From NCBI GenBank assembly GCA_963932465.1, contig OZ010800.1, positions 92,582,307 through 92,646,306 of the forward strand: 64,000 bases of DNA, in the 5' to 3' direction. Below, one piece after another: positions 58,401 to 64,000 of this stretch (position 1 is its first letter; each line of letters starts with the position of its first letter). This DNA is from Maratus speciosus (taxonomy: Eukaryota; Arthropoda; Arachnida; Araneae; Salticidae). The position numbers and the translations under genes were made by a program. Below the pieces are notes generated by a model. That model was given only the letters and a program-made list of their open reading frames with translations. It had not been told where the DNA came from and did not search any database.

Positions 58401-58970
58401 AGCGGGCACATTAGCTCTCAGGCTTTGATTACCTGTGATCTAAAAATTATGTATTTTGCTTCGCCATATTTATATTCACTTGTTTGAGAGGTAAAAACAT
58501 ACCACATTACTGATAAATAATCAGATTTATTTTAAAACTGTATTTTGAAATCTTAATTTTCTAATTGTTTTAGTCTGATTTATTTAATCATATTTTTGTA
58601 CTAATCAACCAACAGTTTCCGAAATCATTTGTTCCAAAACATCAATAACAACGTATGTTACTGCGGCCTATTTCATAAGTGAATATTGTATAACTTGTGA
58701 AATTATATCAACAGTTTTTGTTGCAGGGAGTGACAAAATACATCGCAAATTTTATCGTATTGGAAAAGGGGAAGGAAAAACCCTTAGATGACCAGTGAAC
58801 CTCTGGAAAGTAAACAGAAAATGAGGAGGAAATATCTGCAAACAGTGTGCATTTGCTTCTCTTCAGACACATTTATTCTACGCATATTTAGTTGACTAGT
58901 TACAACAGTTTTGAAAATAAATAAATTAAGACTAAAGAGTAATATAAATTTTATACCGTTTTAAGGAGTA
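58401..58970. other. AT-rich spacer
   Basis: Nothing recognised. Confidence 0.4.
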
Positions 58971-59033
58971 TAACACATCGGCTGATAAGTTACCTGTCTA
59001 AAAAAAAAACAACTATTTTGGTCAAATTCGATT

Positions 59034-59640
59034 TTATTCATCAACATACTGTACTTAGAGGGATACAATCATTCCAGCGCCACTTAACATTTCAATACAT
59101 TTCCTGAAGAACGAATTATCTTTAGCCTCAAAATAGGCGTTTGTTTCGGCGATTACCTCCTCATTCGACTCAAATCTCTTCCTGAGAGCATTTTTTCAGG
59201 TTTGCGAAGAGGTAAAAGTCGTTGGGATCCCAATTTGGAGAATAGGGTGGTTGCGGAAGCAATTCGAAGTTTTGTCATCGTATCCAAAGATCTGTGACAG
59301 TTGGGGGGGGGGGGGTAGACGCGGCACCCACTTCGAAAACAGTTTTCTCATAAACAAATGTTCAAGCAAAATAAAGCCTACGCGTTCTTTTGGTATGTTT
59401 AGAGTGTCAGCTATCTCTTCCACCTTCACTTTACGGTTTTCTAAAACGATTTTTTGGACTTATTTTTGTTTTCCGGTATAACACCCTCTTTTGGGTGACC
59501 AGAGCGTTGCACTTCACCGATGTTTGTACAACCATGTTTAAATTCAGCAAACCAATCAATAGTAGCCGATTTTAATCATGCAGAGCCCGGATAACATTTC
59601 TCAAGTCAAGCTTTTGTTTCCACGGTGTTTTTAGCAATGA
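59034..59640 (-). pseudogene. mariner transposase with HTH region kept and catalytic core deleted
   Basis: The minus strand reads SATIDWFAEFKHGCTNIGEV and QRSGHPKEGV, then (shift) VKVEEIADTLNIPKERVGFI, then LLEHLFMRKLFSKWVPRL, then a run of Pro codons from a 13-base C tract. It jumps to QNFELLPQPPYSPNWDPNDF and YLFANLKK, then (shift) RFESNEEVIAETNAYFEAK and a tail near YVDE. The order GRP, KERVG.IL, KWVPR, then LLPHPPYSPDLAPSDF is mariner (SETMAR-type). The whole segment with the first two catalytic Asp (DET and DN) is missing at the C tract; the third site reads SPNWDPND. The copy is non-autonomous and frameshifted. Confidence 0.85.
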
Positions 59641-59655
59641 ATATGTTGGCATTTG

Positions 59656-59685
59656 CAATTGTCATTGCAATAGCAATGACAATTG
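59656..59685. repeat. 13-bp perfect hairpin
   Basis: CAATTGTCATTGC and its exact complement around AATA, just upstream of the mariner coding remnant. Probably a local inverted duplication. Confidence 0.9.
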
Positions 59686-59791
59686 AAAATAGCAATGTTT
59701 TATCAAAACATGAAATTCTTTGTCGTAATCACGACTCAGTCAACCTCTTCCCCACCTTTTCCCCTCTTCTTGTCTTGAGTTCGTTTAGAAC

Positions 59792-60019
59792 TCAAGCTCT
59801 TAAATTTCCTCCTTGGTCTTTTACCTTCTGCGTATGTGAGTCGTTCCTTTCGCAAATCATTGCGCACACCTTGTGACTTGCATTTTTTTCCACTGCTACT
59901 TTCACTTCAGATGTTTGGGTGATCAGTTTTGGCGCCTGAGTATATGGCGGTGGTACATGGTTTCCTACACATATCGGTGTAGCTTTTTGGCGATTATTTT
60001 GGCAGTCTGCTGTTGGCAT
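59792..60019 (-). pseudogene. ORF1-like fragment, minus-strand copy
   Basis: Starts MPTADCQNNRQKATPICVGN, then APKLITQTSEVKVAVEK. It is the mirror copy of the frame at 60542, diverging after a frameshift near KNASHK. No function can be proposed beyond that of its partner. Confidence 0.45.
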
Positions 60020-60541
60020 GACTTTATGTTAACCCTCTTTTAAAGCTTAAAAGAGGAGAGTCAGGGTAATCGTCCAGGCAGAGAGGTGTATCAGAGGCTT
60101 TTTATGGTTCCCGAGCTATTGGTATGGTGTCACATGGCAGCTATTCAAGACAGTGCATCTCACCAAGACAATATTTTTAAGGACAAATAAAGTAAGCCTC
60201 ACGAGCATCCTGGTGGACTTTCCCGAAAATTAAAATTTCACGAAATCAGCTAGGTCTAACTCTGACGACCTGGATGACGTCGATTGATATCAGAGCCGGC
60301 CGGAAAACTTTTAGGGAAACCTACTAATGCAGGACGTATTGTCTTTAACTAAGAACAAAAAAAAAATATCAAGAATAAATTATAAAACAAGAAGGGCTTA
60401 TCTGTATCTTGTCGTGGTGAGATGCACTGTCTTGAATAGCTGCCATGTGACACCATACCAATAGCTCGGGAACCATAAAAAGCCTCTGATACACCTCTCT
60501 GCCTGACTCTCCTCTTTTAAGAAGCGGGTTAACATAAAGTC

Positions 60542-60832
60542 ATGCCAACAGCAGACTGCCAAAATAATAGCCAAAAAGCTACACCGATATGTGTAGGAAA
60601 CCATGTGCTCGAACCACCGCCATGTGCTCAGGCGCCTAAACTGATCACCCAAACATCTGAAGTGAAAGTAGCAGTGGAAAAAAAATGCAAGTCACAAGGT
60701 GTGCGCAATGATTTGCGAAAGGAACGACTCACATACGCAGAAGATAAAAGACCAAGAAGGAAGTTTAAGAGCTTGAGTTCTAAACGAACTCAAGACAAGA
60801 AGAGGGGAAAAGGTGGGGAAGAGGTTGACTGA
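60542..60832 (+). pseudogene. ORF1-like fragment (basic, possibly gag-like part of a LINE)
   Basis: A 96-codon frame from an ATG in AAAGTCATGCC context: MPTADCQNNSQKATPICVGN, then APKLITQTSEVKVAVEKK, DLRKERLTYAEDKRPRRKF and a Lys/Arg-rich tail, TGA at the end. The leader, the ATG and a basic low-complexity N terminus suit the ORF1 of a jockey- or CR1-like LINE, and LTYAE recalls the SYA-like words of such ORF1 proteins. I see no zinc knuckle or RRM because the fragment ends too early. A cellular exon is less likely given the inverted duplicate. Confidence 0.4.
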
Positions 60833-61044
60833 GTCGTGATTACGACATTCTTTTTTCCCCATTGTTTTGAAAATACAAAAAGTTGTTTCAGTAAAACATA
60901 ATAACTTTTAAAGCAACCACCAGATAGTCATAAAATATTTACAGCTACCTTTTTAAGGTTAGTACTTACTAAACAGAATATTAATTCTGTATTTGTGGCG
61001 CCATCTGTGTGTCAGACCGGGAACTTATCAGCCGATGTGTTATA

Positions 61045-62380
61045 TTTTGGAAAATAGTATCAACTCAACCTCCAATCAACGAAAACGGGTTTCAATATTT
61101 ACCACAGTCAGTGACTGAAATGTCTCAAAAACATTGAAAAACTTAACATCTTTCGACAGAAGAAGTAATCTTTTGAAAGAGAGCTAAAAATGTGATTAAA
61201 AATATGCTCACATCTCTCCCAGACATGAAATTAAAATTATTTCTTAAACTTTAAACTGTTACTGAAATTACTACATGGGTGTCAGTGAAAAAAAAAAACT
61301 TATTTTTACACTTTTTCTGAATTTCAACTTTTTTGGCTCAATTGAATGATGTATAGATGTATTTATTAGTTCCATAAAAGTGTTTTTTTTAATTAATTAT
61401 TTATTTTTCAGTTTGTCTATCATTGTTATATATATATTTTTTTTCATTATTGAATTATTTAGAATGATTTTACTTGAACTAAAACGACCACTACGCATCA
61501 CTAACGCAAAACTTTCTTTCGCAAATTTCCTAAATCTCGTTTATATTCAAATGTAAAAAAAAAAATCGGCCGGTAAAAATTTAAAACAGAAATTCCGAAA
61601 TTTTAAATAACAAGAGTAAATAGGAAGAACTGAAAATTTAGATTCCTTTTAATCAGCGTAATACAAATTAAAAGATTATTTTTTTTCATTTTTTTTTAAT
61701 ATTTAAAATAAGTTTTAAAATACACCTGTTATTTTTATTACAATTTAAGTGACTTACAAACAAACTGCACAGGGGAAGGACAAATAAAGTGAGAGCCAGT
61801 GAGAGCAAAGTGTCCATTTTTGGTGAGTTTTCCCCCTTGTATATTGTTTCCGCCACGTAAGCTTTTTTTTTTCTTTAATTGCTATATAGATCAAGCATAA
61901 AGATACTTTTTATTAAACATATCAACTATCATGAATAAACATCTTGTTCACCTTTGCGAACACAACACCATATTACATTGAAAACGCAATATGACCGGAT
62001 TTAGTTAATACTATGTTTCAACACATAAAAAAATATAATTGTTGAATAATGCATATGCATGCATAACACACAAAGGTGGAACTTATTGATAATAATTCGC
62101 AAACTAGCGGTACTAAATGTGTTAAGCAATATTCATTTTTTGACAGTTGTTTGCGAATATTTAAGCAAGTTATGTGCTGCTTGAGGCAAGTTGTCACAGC
62201 CTTATCAGCATTAATTAAATATTGACTGCTTTTATGTACTCTAATTGTTTACACACAATGCCTATTTTTAGATCATTTAACATCTTTAAAATAATTTATT
62301 TCTACATATTATTTTAATTGGATTCAATATCAATTCTACCATTCAAAATTGAAGAATTATTTTTTATTTTACATAAAATA
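61045..62380. other. AT-rich, nothing recognised
   Basis: Frequent A and T runs. No ORF, repeat or structural motif noted. Confidence 0.45.
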
Positions 62381-62390
62381 TATATATACC

Positions 62391-62688
62391 ATATTAAGAA
62401 AAAGAAACAACGTATAAAGGCACAAATAAAATGTGTTTAAAAGCATACAGCTGTTTCAAAACCTCAAAGGTTTCCTCATCAGTGCTTAAAATAAAAGTTA
62501 AATTAAAACTAAAACCTTGTGTAAAAAAAGGGGGGGGGGGAGAGGTGGACAGAGAGTCAGAAAAGCGTACCTTTCAGCTCTACTGCCAACGGTGAAATGC
62601 GACATACGGCTGACAAACAGCTACGGAGTTGATCTCACGCGCATATTCAGGGAGACCAATCAAAATCACCCAATTGCTTTGGAAGAGT
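62391..62688 (-). repeat. 3' arm of Penelope-like element 2
   Basis: Inverse of 62950-63242 with a five-base net length difference, mostly in the G tract at 62530-62540. It contains the hammerhead motif and the non-coding 3' region. Confidence 0.9.
62441..62487 (-). ncRNA. Hammerhead ribozyme, 3' arm of element 2
   Basis: Minus-strand copy of 63146-63192: AAGCA, CTGATGA, helix II GAAACC/GGTTTT with loop TTTGA, GAAA, CAGCTGTA, TGCTT. One loop base differs from the other arm, so the helix is kept while the loop varies. Confidence 0.83.
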
Positions 62689-62694
62689 CCAAAC

Positions 62695-62949
62695 TTAGAA
62701 GGATAAAAAAAGGGGGGGGGAGTGGAGAGAATTATAGAAAATTAAACCATATCTTTGAAAAATTGGGCGTACTGGATAATCGTTAACTAAACTGTTTGAA
62801 ATTTTCCATATGTGGTAAGCCTCCCAGAAGTCCAGATCATAGATTGAAGTACATTTCTGTATTATGGAGGCTTCGGAAAATTTAAAATTATGGTCGTTGG
62901 AACAGCAGTGGTTGGCAATAGCGGAACGTTTAATATCACAATTTTTAAC
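62695..62949 (-). pseudogene. End of Penelope-like GIY-YIG endonuclease, strongly 5'-truncated
   Basis: The minus-strand frame reads VKNCDIKRSAIANHCCSNDH, FKFSEASIIQKCTSIYDLDF and WEAYHIWKISNSLVND, to a stop at 62695. It aligns with element 1 (KRSSIAQH, SSAIIIQKCPS, LDFWEAYHI, NSHSLVND) throughout. The GIY and YIG residues lie before the truncation point and are absent. The open frame continues upstream into the inverted arm to 63015, but that part is not protein-derived in this direction. Confidence 0.88.
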
Positions 62950-63242
62950 ACTCTTCCAGAGCAATTGGGTGATTTTGATTGGTCTCCCTGAATATGGGCG
63001 TGAGATCAACTCCATAGCTGTTTGTCAGCCGTATGTCGCATTTCACCGTTGGCAGTAGAGCTGAAAGGTACGCTTTTCTGACTCTCTGTCCACCCCTCCC
63101 CCCCTTTTTTACACAATGTTTTAGTTTTAATTTAACTTTTATTTTAAGCACTGATGAGGAAACCTTAGAGGTTTTGAAACAGCTGTATGCTTTTAAACAC
63201 ATTTTATTTGTGCCTTTATACGTTGTTTCTTTTTCTTAATAT
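62950..63242 (+). repeat. Inverted 5' arm of Penelope-like element 2
   Basis: Reverse complement of 62391-62688. Open frames inside it on either strand are mirror readings of non-coding sequence. Confidence 0.9.
63146..63192 (+). ncRNA. Hammerhead ribozyme, 5' arm of element 2
   Basis: Helix I AAGCA/TGCTT (63146-63150 with 63188-63192). Core CTGATGA (63151-63157). Helix II GAAACC/GGTTTT (63159-63164 with 63170-63175, one G-T) with a five-base loop. GAAA (63176-63179). A self-complementary ACAGCTGT helix III, and a GTA cleavage triplet (63185-63187). All invariant core positions are present. One unpaired G lies before helix II, as the extra A does in element 1. Confidence 0.87.
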
Positions 63243-63290
63243 ATTGGCACAAAGTACAATCCTTCAACACTTTTTATATATACCATATTA

Positions 63291-64000
63291 CCATACCACA
63301 AAAGCCAAACACATTAGTTTACAAACACATATTATTTGTGTTTAAATAATAAAAAAAGAGAATAAATAATATGCCATTAACTCTTTAAAAAATTATTGAT
63401 AAAATAATAGTTATAAGAATATTAGTACTAGACATATATTAATATCTAATTTTCTTTAAGAAAAATTTAAAAGAATCGTAAGTCTGAGATTCTTCTTTAT
63501 TATTATATTAAAGAATTTTTGTAAGATTGAAAAACAAAATCTAATAAAAAGGTATGATTTCAAGACAGCATTAGAGGGAGAAGAGAATTAAAACGACCAT
63601 AAATCAAACAATGTTTTTTTTTAAAAAATAGGCATGTGTCTATTATAAAAGAATGGATTAAATGTAAATGATTTTTTTCATTTGGAAAATTAAATAAGAC
63701 ATAATGACTATGCGATAGCCTCTTTTATGGTTTTACTCATATCAACTTCATTAAAAAAAAAAAAAAAACCTATACACAATTTTTTATTTTTTTTCGCGTT
63801 TTTATTTTATTCTTATTATAATTAAAATATAAGGGCACTTTGAATCTTATAATGAACTTTAATGATTTAATTTAAGAGTATTTGTTGTAAACGAAAAACG
63901 TTTCAAACCGTGATAAATTTTTACTTTAAGCTTTTGTTTTATTTAATTTTCAAATCGATTCCTCGCCAAATAACGTCTAACACACAAGAAGTAAAACATT
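63291..64000. other. AT-rich to window end
   Basis: Poly-A at about 63752-63768. No gene or repeat recognised. Confidence 0.45.

Larger units (their letters stand above)
59721..60847. repeat. Inverted duplication of a probable LINE 5'/ORF1 fragment
   Basis: 59721-60170 and 60410-60847 are reverse complements with few differences, separated by about 240 bases. Each arm holds the same open frame; the first half of each arm from the centre is untranslated (ACTGTCTTGAATAGCTGCCA, AGCTCGGGAACCATAAAAAG). The spacer contains a further 5'-UTR-like GC-rich segment. The layout is two 3'-truncated fragments joined head to head, inserted into mariner-like element 2. Confidence 0.85.
58971..61042 (-). mobile_element. 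mariner-like element 2, carrying an inserted inverted duplication
   Basis: The TIR TAACACATCGGCTGATAAGT is identical at both ends in inverted orientation, with TA at 58969-58970 and 61043-61044. Inward, CCTGTCT and CCGGTCT continue the match. The transposase remnant is on the minus strand at the left (59034-59640), its 5' UTR at the right (60850-61042), and between them lies a 1.1-kb unrelated inverted duplication. The uninterrupted element would have been about 0.95 kb. Confidence 0.85.
62397..63274 (-). mobile_element. Penelope-like element 2, inverted-arm insertion
   Basis: TATATATACCATATTA on both sides (62381-62396 and 63275-63290) is a 16-base target duplication. On the minus strand the order is: 32-base extension (63243-63274), inverted arm (62950-63242), endonuclease tail, matching arm (62391-62688, its first bases shared with the target repeat). 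The extension ends ACTTTGTGCCAAT before ATATTAAGAAAAAG, close to CCTTTGTGCAACA before ATATTAAAAAGCAG in element 1, so both belong to related families. The arms differ by a poly-G length change and a few bases. Confidence 0.9.

Noticed and set aside
62517..63239. Several frames of 64-106 codons in 62.5-63.2 kb
   Set aside because: Except for the endonuclease tail at 62695-62949, they are readings of the non-coding inverted arms.

Overview
This is a strongly AT-rich, gene-poor stretch of animal nuclear DNA, packed with transposable-element (TE) remnants, tandem arrays and simple repeats. The TE mix points to an arthropod: RTE-type LINE, Penelope-like elements with hammerhead ribozymes, piggyBac, pogo/Tigger, mariner, hAT-like and many MITEs. 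Family resemblances recalled from spider genomes make an arachnid plausible, but that is inference. There are no bacterial genes, no CRISPR array, no rRNA, and no intact protein gene that I can support. The best host-gene candidate is one terminal exon near 49.6 kb.

Layout. 0-5.3 kb: 3' end of an RTE-type LINE, a tRNA-related SINE head and a piggyBac transposase remnant. 5.7-8.7 kb: piggyBac-like ends, a ~146-bp tandem array and a TIR element. 11.5-13.4 kb: a pogo-like and a Tc1/mariner-superfamily transposase remnant on opposite strands. 16.2-17.6 kb: a GC hairpin terminus and a two-unit repeat. 19.0-21.4 kb: a tRNA-like pseudogene inside an inverted repeat, a young Penelope-like element with inverted arms and hammerhead ribozymes, and a TA-flanked MITE. 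21.5-22.5 kb: diverged tandem array. 25-28.3 kb: two TTAA-type MITEs. 30.5-33.9 kb: a deleted Tigger-like element, a mariner with duplicated inverted 3' ends, and a small TTAA MITE. 34.8-38.7 kb: old diverged dispersed repeats. 39-48 kb: a long arthropod repeat and two oppositely oriented hAT-like elements filled with a ~31-bp minisatellite (one with a MITE nested inside), separated by two more TIR elements. 49.6 kb: candidate exon. 50.9-58.4 kb: possible LTR, a 615-bp tandem duplication, a TA-flanked TIR element and another tandem array. 59-61 kb: a mariner interrupted by a head-to-head fragment pair. 62.4-63.3 kb: a second Penelope-like element.

The most informative system is the pair of Penelope-like insertions. 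Each carries a 5'-truncated GIY-YIG endonuclease reading frame, inverted terminal arms, a 32-33-bp extension on the 5' side, a 15-16-bp target-site duplication, and a hammerhead ribozyme in each arm. The helix II sequences of the two ribozyme families differ but still pair.
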